Assembly: GCA_016715885.1 (NCBI GenBank)
Contig: JADJXL010000028.1
Coordinates: forward strand, 930,001 to 994,000
Direction of reading: 5' to 3'
Source: Polyangiaceae bacterium
GTDB lineage: Bacteria; Myxococcota_A; Polyangia; Polyangiales; Polyangiaceae
Length of the DNA: 64,000 nucleotides
Shown: positions 24,651-33,813 of the stretch, one piece after another
Position numbering within the stretch: position 1 is the stretch's first letter
Layout of the letters: the number at the start of each line of letters is the position of its first letter
Translations under genes and position numbers: made by a program
Notes under the pieces: generated by a model
Seen by the model: the letters and a program-made list of their open reading frames with translations, nothing else
The model's database searches: none
What the model was told of the DNA's origin: nothing

Positions 24651-25840
24651 TTCGGAGATTGTTGATATGCGGCACGGCGCTGCTCTTCGCGATGGCTGGC
24701 TGCGATAAAAAGGGCCACGAAGACGAGCACGCGAAAGAAACGGCTCCCAAAGCTGCGGAATCCGCGCATGGGCACGACGAGCACGACGAGCTGCCTCGCC
24801 GAATCAAGCTGACGCCCGAAGTCATTGCCGACGCAAACATCCGCACCGCGGCGGTTCGTCGAGGAACGTTGGCGATGACGATTTCGCTACCGGGTGAGAT
24901 TGCGGCGGACCCGGATCGATCGGCACGCATTGCATCGCCGGCTCCGGGCAAAATTGAAGAAGTGCGCTTCAAGGAAGGGGCTCTTGTCAAAAAGGGCGAC
25001 GTGCTCGTGGTGATTCGCGTGCCCGAGCTTGGCAAAGTGCGTGGCGCGCACGCGGCTGCACTGGCGAAGGCAAAAGCGGCGCGCGCGAATGCAGAGCGAT
25101 TGCGGGCACTATTGGAAAAACGTCTCACGTCGGAGCAATCGGTCGTCGAAGCGGAAGCGGAAGCGCGAGCACTTTCGGCTGAAGCGCAAGCGCTGGGAGC
25201 TGAGCTATCGGCGCTTGGCGCAGGCGCACAAGAAGGATCGCCATTCAAGCTGGCATTACGCGCGCCGATGGATGGAACGGTGGTCGCACGGGACGCGGTG
25301 ATGGGGCAGCCGGTGACGGCAGAGCATACGCTCGGGAGCATTGCGGATTTGCGCGAAGTATGGTTTCTCGGGCGGGTATTCGAAAAGGACCTCGGGCGCC
25401 TCGCGGTGGGTGCGAGCGTCGAGGTGCAGCTCAATGCGTATCCGAACGAGCGATTTCAAGGGAAAGTCGATTACATTGGGCAAAAAATCGACCCCGTCGG
25501 GCGCACGGTCACGGCGCGCATTACGCTACCCAATCGCAATGATTTGCTCCGCATTGGTCTATTCGGCATGGCGCACGTGGCCACGGGGGAATCCGAGACA
25601 CGTGAAGCTCGGCTGCTCGTCCCGCGATCGGCGGTGACCGAAGTGGGGCAAAAGCCGGTCGTATTCGTCAAGCAAAGCGAAAACGAATTCGAATTGCACG
25701 ACGTCGTCCTCGGAGATGCAGCGCTCGGAAACGTCGAAGTCGTCTCGGGATTGCGCGAGGGTGAAGAGGTCGTCGTCGATGGTGTCTTTACGCTGAAGAG
25801 CGCGGTGCTCAAAGGCACGATTGCGGAGGATCATCACTGA
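24647..25840 (+). CDS. czcB: RND efflux periplasmic adaptor lipoprotein (CzcB-like)
   Basis: The 397-residue protein starts at GTG overlapping the czcC stop. The signal MIRRLLICGTALLFAMAGCD ends in lipobox MAGC. A His/Asp/Glu-rich segment (HEDEHAK ... HGHDEHDE, residues ~25-50) probably binds metal in the periplasm. The membrane-fusion body has a barrel-sandwich half (GKIEEVRFKEGALVKKGDVLVV), an alpha-hairpin rich in Ala/Glu (residues ~125-185), its matching half (LRAPMDGTVVARDAV), and a beta-barrel and MP domain. It links the inner membrane pump to the outer membrane channel. Its stop overlaps the ATG of the pump gene by one base. Confidence 0.92.
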   Translation: MIRRLLICGTALLFAMAGCDKKGHEDEHAKETAPKAAESAHGHDEHDELPRRIKLTPEVIADANIRTAAVRRGTLAMTISLPGEIAADPDRSARIASPAPGKIEEVRFKEGALVKKGDVLVVIRVPELGKVRGAHAAALAKAKAARANAERLRALLEKRLTSEQSVVEAEAEARALSAEAQALGAELSALGAGAQEGSPFKLALRAPMDGTVVARDAVMGQPVTAEHTLGSIADLREVWFLGRVFEKDLGRLAVGASVEVQLNAYPNERFQGKVDYIGQKIDPVGRTVTARITLPNRNDLLRIGLFGMAHVATGESETREARLLVPRSAVTEVGQKPVVFVKQSENEFELHDVVLGDAALGNVEVVSGLREGEEVVVDGVFTLKSAVLKGTIAEDHH

Positions 25841-28800
25841 TGGCGCTCCTCTCTGCAATCCTCTCGTGGTCGTTGCGCAATCGGCCCATCGTCCTGATAT
25901 TGACGATGCTTTTTGCATTCTTCGGCCTTCGTTCTGCGACGACATTGCCCATTGATGCCGTTCCCGACGTCACGAGTGTGCAGGTGCAGGTGATAACATC
26001 AGCGCCCGCGCTTTCGCCGGTCGAGGTGGAGCAATACGTGACGGTGCCGGTCGAGCGGGCGATGGCGGGGATTCCGAAAACGACCGAAATCCGCTCGATA
26101 TCGAAATACGGTTTGTCGGTGGTCACGGTCGTCTTTCATGATGGAACGGACATTTATTTTGCTCGGCAGCTCGTGAACGAACGAATGCGTGAAGCGTCCG
26201 ATGCGGTTCCCACGCAATACGGTAAGCCCGAAATGGGGCCCATATCCACGGGGTTGGGCGAGATTTTCCAATTCACGGTCCAAAACGATCGACTGAGCTT
26301 GATGCAGCTCGAAGAGGTGCTCGATTGGCAAATCGCACCACAATTGCGCACGGTCCCCGGCGTCATCGAAGTGAACAGCTTTGGCGGCGAGGACAAACAG
26401 TATCAGATTACGCTGGATCCAAAACGATTGCAGGCCGCAGGTGTTTCGGTCGCCCAGGTCGTGGAGGCGCTGGAAAAGTCGAATGCAAATGCGGGTGGTG
26501 GGTACATCGAGCACGCGCGCGAGCATTTTGTCATTGGCACCGACGGGCTCGTGAAGGGATTGGATGATTTGCGGCGCGTCGTGATAGGCGCTACGCCCGA
26601 CGGCGTGCCCATTACGGTAGCAACGGTGGGGGACGCGCAATTCGGCCCGCGGCTGCGGCGCGGAGCCGCAACGAAGGACGGAAAAGGCGAAGTCGTCGTC
26701 GGCGTGACGCTGATGCTGATGGGCGAAAATTCCCGCACGGTGACGCAGGCTGTCAAAGATCGTATTGCGACCATTTTGCCATCGCTCCCCGAAGGTACTC
26801 GAATCGAGCCATTTTACGATCGTTCGGAGTTGGTCGGTCGCACCATTGCTACGGTCGGGAAAAACCTCGTCGAAGGTGCGCTGCTCGTCATTCTCGTGCT
26901 TCTATTTTTGCTCGGTGACATTCGAGCGGGCCTCGTCGTGGCCACGGTCATTCCGCTTTCGCTGCTTTTTGCGATTACGGTGATGAACGTCGTGGGGCTG
27001 TCGGGCAATCTCATGAGCCTCGGGGCCATTGACTTCGGGCTCATCGTGGATGGCTCGGTCATCATCGTCGAAAATGCCGTGCGACGCTTGTCCGAGCGGC
27101 AACATGCGCTGGGGCGAATCATGACCGCGGACGAACGAATCGATACCGTTCGAGGCGCTGCGCTCGAGGTTCGTTCTGCAAGCGTGTTTGGCGAGGCGAT
27201 CATTGCGATCGTCTATTTGCCCATTCTGGCGCTCACGGGTACCGAGGGGAAGCTATTTCGCCCCATGGCAACGACGGTGCTCTTGGCGCTGCTCGGGGCA
27301 TTCATTTTATCGCTCACGTTCGTACCGGTTTTGGCGAGCTACGTGGTGCGTCCGGGGAAAAACGAGCACGAAACGTGGCTCCTTCGGAAAGCGCGAAAGC
27401 TCTACGTACAGGTGCTCGAACGCGTCATGCGACGGCGGTGGATTCCCGTGACCGCGGCGGTACTTTCGCTAGCGGCTGCGCTGGGCGTGTTCACGCGCAT
27501 TGGAGCTGAATTCGTGCCACAGCTCGATGAGGGCGATCTATTGATAGAAGCGCGACGATTGCCGGGCGTGGCGCTCTCCGAATCGATTGCGACGGACTTG
27601 CGGCTCGAACGGGCGCTCATGAAGGTTCCCGAAGTCGCGCACGTCGTCGGAAAGATTGGTGCACCCGAATTGGCGACCGATCCCATGGGCATCGAGCAAT
27701 CCGACGTATATGTCGATCTGAAGCCACGAAGCGAGTGGCGCAGCGGGTACACGAAAGAAATGATTGCGGACGAGCTCTCCGAAGCTGTCGAAACCGCCGT
27801 GCCCGAGATCGCTGGAGGCGTATCGCAGCCCATTCAAATGCGCACGAACGAGCTGATTGCCGGCGTGCGTTCGGACGTCGCCGTCTTGCTTTATGGTCCG
27901 GATCTCGAGGTGCTGCGCACTTTGGGGGATAAGGCTGCAGAAGCGATTCGTGCGGTCCCGGGAGCTGAAGACGTACGCGTCGAACAAGTGGCGGGGCTAT
28001 CGTATTTGCGTGTCGTCCCGGATCGAGCGAAGCTTGCGCGGTATGGGCTGACCATTTCCGACATCAATCAGCTCACGGAGACGATGGCCGTCGGCCACGT
28101 CGCGGGCGAAGTGCTGGAAGGCGAGCGTCGATTCAGCATGGTCGTGAAAACGAATCATGGTTTTGCGGGCGAGCTCGACGTTTTGCGCGCATTGCCGCTG
28201 AAATCGGTCAGCGGGCAGGTCGTGCCGCTTGGTGACGTTGCGGAGCTGAAATTCGTGACGGGTCCTGCGGCGGTCAATCGTGAGGGGCAATCGCGCAGGT
28301 TGACGGTCGAATTCAACGTGCGAGGCCGGGACATGCTCTCCGTGGTGAAGGATGCGAAGAAGGCTGTTTCGAGCGCCATTCAGCCACCGACGGGCTATCG
28401 CGCCGAATGGGGCGGGCAATTTCAGCATTACGAGGAAGCGCGCCAGCGCCTTGCCGTGGTCGTACCGCTGGCGCTCGCGCTGATTCTGTTTTTGCTCTGG
28501 CTTGCATTCCATTCGATTCGAGCGGCATTGCTCATTTTCTTGGGCGTGCCCTTCGCGACCGTGGGAGGCATCTTGGCGCTTTGGATTCGAGACATCCCAT
28601 TTTCGATTTCAGCCGGGATCGGGTTCATTGCGCTGTTCGGCGTGGCGGTTCTGAACGGGCTCGTGCTCGTATCGTTCGCTCGGCACTTGCAAGCAGAGGG
28701 GCAGGATCACGTCGCCGCCATTCGTCACGCCGCTGAATTGCGCTTGCGCCCGGTCCTCATGACGGCCCTCGTCGCATCGCTCGGATTCTTGCCAATGGCG

Positions 28801-28959
28801 ATATCGACCGAACCGGGCAGCGAAGTGCAAAGGCCGCTCGCAACGGTCGTCATCGGCGGGCTCATCACGGCGACGATGCTGACGATGCTCGTTCTACCAG
28901 CCGTTTACGCTTGGTTCGGCAAAGATTCGAAGCACGTCTCGGGCAATCCTAGCGATTGA
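25840..28959 (+). CDS. czcA: Heavy-metal efflux RND permease (CzcA/HME type)
   Basis: The 1039-residue inner membrane antiporter has normal RND length, with twelve expected membrane helices and two large periplasmic loops. TM4 carries IDFGLIVDGSVIIVEN: Asp, Asp and Glu in the spacing of the CzcA proton-relay residues. This points to divalent cations (Zn, Co, Cd or Ni) rather than the Cu/Ag type, in which this segment differs. Ends DGTDIYFARQLVNERM and SRRLTVEFNVRGRDM are typical CzcA loops. It is the last gene of the overlapping czcC-czcB-czcA set. Metal specificity is inferred. Confidence 0.95.
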   Translation: MALLSAILSWSLRNRPIVLILTMLFAFFGLRSATTLPIDAVPDVTSVQVQVITSAPALSPVEVEQYVTVPVERAMAGIPKTTEIRSISKYGLSVVTVVFHDGTDIYFARQLVNERMREASDAVPTQYGKPEMGPISTGLGEIFQFTVQNDRLSLMQLEEVLDWQIAPQLRTVPGVIEVNSFGGEDKQYQITLDPKRLQAAGVSVAQVVEALEKSNANAGGGYIEHAREHFVIGTDGLVKGLDDLRRVVIGATPDGVPITVATVGDAQFGPRLRRGAATKDGKGEVVVGVTLMLMGENSRTVTQAVKDRIATILPSLPEGTRIEPFYDRSELVGRTIATVGKNLVEGALLVILVLLFLLGDIRAGLVVATVIPLSLLFAITVMNVVGLSGNLMSLGAIDFGLIVDGSVIIVENAVRRLSERQHALGRIMTADERIDTVRGAALEVRSASVFGEAIIAIVYLPILALTGTEGKLFRPMATTVLLALLGAFILSLTFVPVLASYVVRPGKNEHETWLLRKARKLYVQVLERVMRRRWIPVTAAVLSLAAALGVFTRIGAEFVPQLDEGDLLIEARRLPGVALSESIATDLRLERALMKVPEVAHVVGKIGAPELATDPMGIEQSDVYVDLKPRSEWRSGYTKEMIADELSEAVETAVPEIAGGVSQPIQMRTNELIAGVRSDVAVLLYGPDLEVLRTLGDKAAEAIRAVPGAEDVRVEQVAGLSYLRVVPDRAKLARYGLTISDINQLTETMAVGHVAGEVLEGERRFSMVVKTNHGFAGELDVLRALPLKSVSGQVVPLGDVAELKFVTGPAAVNREGQSRRLTVEFNVRGRDMLSVVKDAKKAVSSAIQPPTGYRAEWGGQFQHYEEARQRLAVVVPLALALILFLLWLAFHSIRAALLIFLGVPFATVGGILALWIRDIPFSISAGIGFIALFGVAVLNGLVLVSFARHLQAEGQDHVAAIRHAAELRLRPVLMTALVASLGFLPMAISTEPGSEVQRPLATVVIGGLITATMLTMLVLPAVYAWFGKDSKHVSGNPSD

Positions 28960-29280
28960 ATTCCATACATCGCAGCTTCGGTCGCATTGCGGATTCTGCT
29001 TCCGCCCACTTCGATCTTCCATCTCATCGCGGCCGAGCGATGCGAATGATTGGTGCAAATCGAATAGCCGAGTAAGCTAGGTGAAGTGGCGCAGCGATGC
29101 TTGGCTGAACGCTCGTCAACGGAAAAAATTTACGCAAAGGAGCAAAGACGCCAAGGCGCAAAGACGTAGTCTCTGCACCGCCCACGAGAAGTGTGGTCGA
29201 AATTTTGGTATATGGGATGAGTGGCTTTGCGCCTTTCTCCTATCTTCTTGTATTGGCTTCGGTGAAACGAGGGGGGGAAT
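28960..29280. other. 321-bp intergenic region with GCAAAG-type repeat
   Basis: AAGGCGCAAAG at 29153-29163 pairs perfectly with CTTTGCGCCTT at 29225-29235. Just before the left arm, GCAAAG recurs every 9 to 10 bases (29134-29166). Sequences of this GCAAAGACGC type are familiar to me as dispersed intergenic repeats in several bacterial phyla. No gene is recognised; a short frame across it has no support. Confidence 0.5.
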
Positions 29281-30609
29281 ATGCGATCCGTCTTGCATGC
29301 ATTGGTATTGGCCATGAGCCTCGCGGTATTGCCTGCATGCCAGGATTCGGCAAAAACGGATTCATCGACGGATGCGCAAGATCGCCCCACGGGCACGGGA
29401 ACGCCCATCTGGAGTCACGCAATCACGGGTAAATACGTGATTGGCCATGCGGTGACCGTGGCCCCCTCCGGAGATATCGCCGCAGCAGGATATGCTTCAG
29501 GCCCAATCGGTGTTGCGGGCGGATTGACGGTCCCGCCTGCCATCGCAGAGGATGGCCTATTCGTCGTCGGGCTCGGACCAGAAGCGAAATTCCGCTTCGG
29601 CGTGCACTTCGGCGAATCGCGAATATGGGACAAAGGCGGCATTGCCTCCGATTCTCAGGGCAATGTTCTGGTCGCTGGAACCGTGATCGGCTGGAGCGAT
29701 TTTGGCGCGGGGCCGATTGCGCCAGTGGGATCGAACGATGTTTTGGTCGTCAAGCTTTCCCCCACCGGGCAGGTTCTGTGGGTGCGCACCTTCCCGGGTG
29801 CACCCAAGGCGGATGGGCGCGCCGTCGCCGTCGACGATGCAAACAATATTTATGTAGCGGGGGAATTCATTGGATCGATCGATTTTGGCACGGACGCTCA
29901 CGTCGGGGCGGGCAACGTCTTTTTGCTCAAGCTGAGCTCGGGCGGCGATGTCCTTTGGAGCAAGACGTTTCCAGGAATGAACCCGCAGCATGTCCGCAGC
30001 ATTGCGGTGGATGATACCGGAGACGTGGTGATTGCCGGTTCCTTCTACGATAGCATCGATTTTGGCTCGACCGTGCTGAACAGCGCGGGTGATACGGACA
30101 CGTTCATTGCAAAAATCAGCAAGAACGGTGAACCCCGGTTTGCCCTGCGCTTTGGCAGCAAACTCCACGAGGAGGCCCCGGATCTTGCCATCGACGATCG
30201 TGGCAACATTTTTCTTACTGCCGCCTTCTCGGGCGATCTGGATTTTGGCGGGGAATTGCTCTCCGCACCAGGCGGCTTTTACCTCGCAAAGTTCGACCCT
30301 CACGGCCAACCCCTCTTCGCTCGCAAATATGTCGGCGAGGTATCGCCGCGCATAACGGTGGATTCTGCGGGGCACGTTTTGCTCGGAGGCGCCCTCGACG
30401 GTGTTTTTCTCGCGAAATTTGCTCCCGACGGACAACTGCTTTGGAATCATCGCTGGGGCAAAGCATTTCAGGCGGCCCATGGTATTGCCGTGGACGCACA
30501 TGGCAATGGTTTCGTGACGGGTTCCTTTATCGAAGAGCTCGAATTCGATGGAAATGCGCTCGCTGGCGGTCCCGGTCGAACCGGATTCATTTTGAAAGTG
30601 TCCCCATGA
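29281..30609 (+). CDS. SBBP-repeat beta-propeller lipoprotein (first of tandem pair)
   Basis: The 442-residue protein starts at ATG after a GAGGGGGG run. The signal MRSVLHALVLAMSLAVLPAC ends in lipobox LPAC. The body consists of repeated ~45-residue blades with the pattern GDIAAAGYASGPIG, GNVLVAGTVIGWSDFG, NNIYVAGEFIGSIDFG, GDVVIAGSFYDSIDFG and HGNGFVTGSFIEELEF, and a Lys-Leu-Ser/Thr-x-x-Gly strand in each. This matches SBBP seven-bladed beta-propellers, secreted and of unknown ligand. The following gene encodes the same type 29 bp downstream, so the two are probably co-transcribed duplicates. Confidence 0.82.
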   Translation: MRSVLHALVLAMSLAVLPACQDSAKTDSSTDAQDRPTGTGTPIWSHAITGKYVIGHAVTVAPSGDIAAAGYASGPIGVAGGLTVPPAIAEDGLFVVGLGPEAKFRFGVHFGESRIWDKGGIASDSQGNVLVAGTVIGWSDFGAGPIAPVGSNDVLVVKLSPTGQVLWVRTFPGAPKADGRAVAVDDANNIYVAGEFIGSIDFGTDAHVGAGNVFLLKLSSGGDVLWSKTFPGMNPQHVRSIAVDDTGDVVIAGSFYDSIDFGSTVLNSAGDTDTFIAKISKNGEPRFALRFGSKLHEEAPDLAIDDRGNIFLTAAFSGDLDFGGELLSAPGGFYLAKFDPHGQPLFARKYVGEVSPRITVDSAGHVLLGGALDGVFLAKFAPDGQLLWNHRWGKAFQAAHGIAVDAHGNGFVTGSFIEELEFDGNALAGGPGRTGFILKVSP

Positions 30610-30638
30610 CGATTTCTGCCTCGTCGAAGGAGAACCCA

Positions 30639-31997
30639 ATGCGACGACGATTCATGACACTCATCGTGATGGGAAAGATGGCGTTTGTCATGGGCGCGTG
30701 CTCGGAACCGAAGCAGGCGCGGGACACGGGCGAAATTGAAGTGCCGCCATTGCTTTGCCCCGAGGTCGGACCTGCCACGGGCGAGCACGTGCAAACGCGC
30801 ACGTTCGTCGTCGATACAAAATGGCGGACAGCGCAGCTCCAAGTGGGCGTGGACGCGTCCGGCAATACCATTGTCGCGGGGTCGTTCCGAGGTTCCGTCG
30901 ATCCAGGTAATGGTGTTCTCCCTTCGGCAGGCGGCTACGATGTATTCGCCGCAAAGCTCGATCGGGCCGGCAACGTGCTATGGAGCAAACGATTCGGCAA
31001 CTTCAATGATGAAATGCTTCGTGGCCTGGGCGTGACCACAAGCGGAGACGTTTACCTCGCGATTGATTCGCTCGAGTCGTTTTTCATCGTGAAGCTCGAT
31101 GCCGATGGCGTCGAGGGCTTCGCGCACAAATACATCGGCGGCGAATACCAGTATTTGACTGCTGCAGCGGTCGATTGGGAAGGCAACTTGCTCATTGCAG
31201 GCCGTTACGAAGGGAGAAATCTCAACCTGGGCCTCGGACCCATCGGCGCAGTTGGCAATATTTTCCTCGCGAAAATCGACAATGCTGGCAATACCCTATT
31301 TGCAAAAGCGATAACAAAATCAGTCGATAGCATCGTGAATGATCTCGCGGCCGCACCGGATGGCGATATTTTGCTCACCGGCGATTTGAAAGGTGCCATC
31401 AATGTCGACGGCGTCGCAGCCGCGAGCGATGGAGGCACCGATGCGCTCCTTGCGCGATTCGACCCTCATGGACGCGCACGCTGGATGAGGCGGTTCGGAA
31501 GCCATGAATGGGATTCGGGATTGCAGGTCGCCGTCGATGGTTTGGGAAAAATATGGCATGTGGGATCTTACGAGGATATCGTCGACGTCGGAACGGGTCC
31601 GCTCGTCATTGAGTCGGGCAGCGAGCATTTGTTACTCGAGCTCGATGCGGCGGGTCGGCATAGGCGCCACTTTTTCGCAGCGCCGCACGTCGAAGCCGAT
31701 GGTGCAGGCAATGTGATCCTCGCTGGGCAATTCAAAGATGTGCTCGAACCTTGGGGGGCGGGACTCACGAGCGCAGGCGAAGACGATGTATACTTGGTAA
31801 AACTCGGCGCCAATGGCAACGAAACTTGGGCGCGGAGCATTGGGGGACCAACGTCGGAGATGCTGCATGACGTTGCGGTGGCTTGCACCGGGCAAATTGC
31901 GGTCGTTGGCTCCGTCGTGGATCCGAGCGATCCCAATTGGAATGATTGGAACCACGAGGGGCCGCTCGAGGTATTCGTATCGACGTTCGCCCCCTAA
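30639..31997 (+). CDS. SBBP-repeat beta-propeller lipoprotein (second of tandem pair)
   Basis: About 452 residues from ATG 30639, with AGGAG 6 bases upstream. The signal ends in lipobox FVMGAC. Blades include GNTIVAGSFRGSVDPG, GNLLIAGRYEGRNLNLG, GDILLTGDLKGAINVDG and GNVILAGQFKDVLEPWG. The pattern is the same as its upstream neighbour, but sequences differ enough to suggest an old duplication. The closing strand QIAVVGSVVDPSD is followed by EVFVSTFAP. The stop overlaps the stop of the convergent kinase gene by 4 bp. A longer frame from 30441 would overlap the preceding gene and is rejected. Confidence 0.82.
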   Translation: MRRRFMTLIVMGKMAFVMGACSEPKQARDTGEIEVPPLLCPEVGPATGEHVQTRTFVVDTKWRTAQLQVGVDASGNTIVAGSFRGSVDPGNGVLPSAGGYDVFAAKLDRAGNVLWSKRFGNFNDEMLRGLGVTTSGDVYLAIDSLESFFIVKLDADGVEGFAHKYIGGEYQYLTAAAVDWEGNLLIAGRYEGRNLNLGLGPIGAVGNIFLAKIDNAGNTLFAKAITKSVDSIVNDLAAAPDGDILLTGDLKGAINVDGVAAASDGGTDALLARFDPHGRARWMRRFGSHEWDSGLQVAVDGLGKIWHVGSYEDIVDVGTGPLVIESGSEHLLLELDAAGRHRRHFFAAPHVEADGAGNVILAGQFKDVLEPWGAGLTSAGEDDVYLVKLGANGNETWARSIGGPTSEMLHDVAVACTGQIAVVGSVVDPSDPNWNDWNHEGPLEVFVSTFAP

Positions 31998-32863
31998 ATG
32001 ATGTCGTCTGGCCTCAAAATCGCAATCAATTCATCCCATAATTCGCGCACCGAACCAAAACGCTCTTGCGGGTGAATGGCAAGCGCACGCGCCACCCAAG
32101 GATCCATAATCTTCGGCAAATCAGGACGTTTCGCATGCAAACTGGGCCTCGGTCCCCGAGCAACCTGACGAATGACGTCCACCAAATCGGCACCATGAAA
32201 CGGCACCCGGCCCGATAACATTCGAAACACGAGCGCGCCCAGCGCGTACACGTCAGCGGAATGCGTGATCATGCCCGGCTTTCCGTGCCATCCTTCAGGC
32301 GGGATGTACGACGGCGATCCCACGACGACCCCTTCTTGCGTGAGCTGCGCGGGCGACGAAAGGTCCTTCGCCATTCCAAAATCGACCAAGCGAACACGAC
32401 CACGAATGCCAGAATCGAGCACGAAAATGTTGGCCGGTTTGATATCTCGATGCACGATACCGCGCCCATGCGCCACTTCGAGCGTCTCGACGACCGGCGA
32501 TAATACCTCCAGCATCATGCGCACCGGAATGAACATCCCACGCGCTTCGAACTGGTTGATGTAACGCTCGAGATCCTGCCCACGCAAAAGCTCCATCACG
32601 AGATAGAGCTGGCCACTCTTGGCATGATTCAAGGCAAGAATTTGGACGGCTGCCGTGCCCGTGAGCATTCCCATCGCGCGAGCTTCGCGCCGCAAGCGCC
32701 TCACGCACTCCACATCCATCGCGAATTCTCGATTGAGGACTTTGATGGCAAACGGCGCCCCGATTTCCAAGTCCTCAGCCTCGAATACCGAACCTTGACC
32801 GCCTGCGCCAATGAGTCGTACGAGTCGATATTGGTCGTCGATGACGTCGCCGACGTCGAACAT
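31994..32863 (-). CDS. Hanks-type Ser/Thr protein kinase (soluble)
   Basis: About 289 residues from ATG 32863, with AGGAGG 5 bases upstream; the earlier in-frame ATG at 32884 lies before this RBS. The protein is essentially one kinase domain: Gly-rich loop GAGGQGSVFEAED, Lys in FAIKVLN, catalytic loop HRDIKPANIFV, DFGMAKD, and the activation segment GSPSYIPPEGWHG. No transmembrane segment or extra domain is present, so it is cytoplasmic. Substrates are unknown. Convergent with the SBBP gene and followed by a Cys-rich protein gene on the same strand. Confidence 0.93.
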   Translation of the reverse strand: MFDVGDVIDDQYRLVRLIGAGGQGSVFEAEDLEIGAPFAIKVLNREFAMDVECVRRLRREARAMGMLTGTAAVQILALNHAKSGQLYLVMELLRGQDLERYINQFEARGMFIPVRMMLEVLSPVVETLEVAHGRGIVHRDIKPANIFVLDSGIRGRVRLVDFGMAKDLSSPAQLTQEGVVVGSPSYIPPEGWHGKPGMITHSADVYALGALVFRMLSGRVPFHGADLVDVIRQVARGPRPSLHAKRPDLPKIMDPWVARALAIHPQERFGSVRELWDELIAILRPDDII

Positions 32864-32959
32864 GAGAGCCTCCTCGGGCGCCAAGCGCCAAATTCAGCCC
32901 TGCCATGACCGAACCAAGGCGTCAAGCTTGATCACGCGAGCGACTCTCACGCGCGGGAA

Positions 32960-33613
32960 CTACTGCCTGACACCAGGCCCTTCGCGCTGCTCGCATACGG
33001 GCCATGCGAATACGCGGGCCAGATCCGCCAATGCCTGAGGATTGATTCGCTGCGTAATCACCGCTTCGACAGCCACGAGCAGCCCTCGCGCCGTCATTTC
33101 AGCAACGGCTTTGGCACAAGCCTCGGAAGATACCGCGCAAAGGGCGCCGCAACTCGTTGCATATCGTCCCTCGCACGCGGGCCAGCAAAGCGGCCCGACA
33201 CCAGTTTTTCCCGGCGGACATGCGTCATAACAGAGGCCGGCATCGCGTTCGTTACGGCATTCGGGCAATTTCCCAACTCCCCGCCCCTGCGATTTCTTGG
33301 GCGTAACGCGCGCGCCGCGACGACAAAAAAGCCCAATGTCTTCCGTGCCGGCGGGACATTTCGACCAGCAAACGGGGCCTTCGCCGGCATAACCGGATTT
33401 ACAGATTGGATAACACAAACCGCTGCTGAGCTCTTCACCCGCCGCGCATATCGTGGGAAGTGTGCCCACGCCGCGACTTTGGGCCGGTTTCCAGCATACC
33501 GGCGCCGATGTCGTAGCTGCAACGGGCGTAATGGGCTGCGCCTGCGAAACGCCTCCCGCCAAAATGATTGGAAGCCCAATCGCGATCGCCGAAATGACGA
33601 ATTGCGACGCCAT
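32960..33613 (-). CDS. Secreted Cys-rich protein of unknown function
   Basis: The 217-residue protein starts with a signal peptide (MASQFVISAIAIGLPIILAGGVSQAQP). It has about seventeen Cys arranged in repeated Gly-rich blocks such as GLCYPICKSGYAGEGPVCWSKCPAGTED and LCYDACPPGKTGVGPLCWPACEGRY. Two of these blocks share the form LCYxxCxxGxxGxGPxCWxxC and so are duplicated. Disulfide-rich extracellular domains of this type are common in myxobacteria; no named family is recognised. It is 96 bp upstream of the kinase gene on the same strand. Confidence 0.7.
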   Translation of the reverse strand: MASQFVISAIAIGLPIILAGGVSQAQPITPVAATTSAPVCWKPAQSRGVGTLPTICAAGEELSSGLCYPICKSGYAGEGPVCWSKCPAGTEDIGLFCRRGARVTPKKSQGRGVGKLPECRNERDAGLCYDACPPGKTGVGPLCWPACEGRYATSCGALCAVSSEACAKAVAEMTARGLLVAVEAVITQRINPQALADLARVFAWPVCEQREGPGVRQ

Positions 33614-33813
33614 GGCACACCCCCTCCCAGGTCGGCCAACCCGATCCTTCGATTCATTGGGGACATGATACAGCGAGCGGCCGCTGGCAAGCGCTCGGGA
33701 ACGTCATGCTTTCGGCTCTGCAAAGGAAGAGCCCCAAAGCATGGCAATTTTGGCGATGACGACTTTATCGGCAGGAAATCGTGTCGAGCTCTAGAGAATG
33801 AGCCCGTCCCCCA

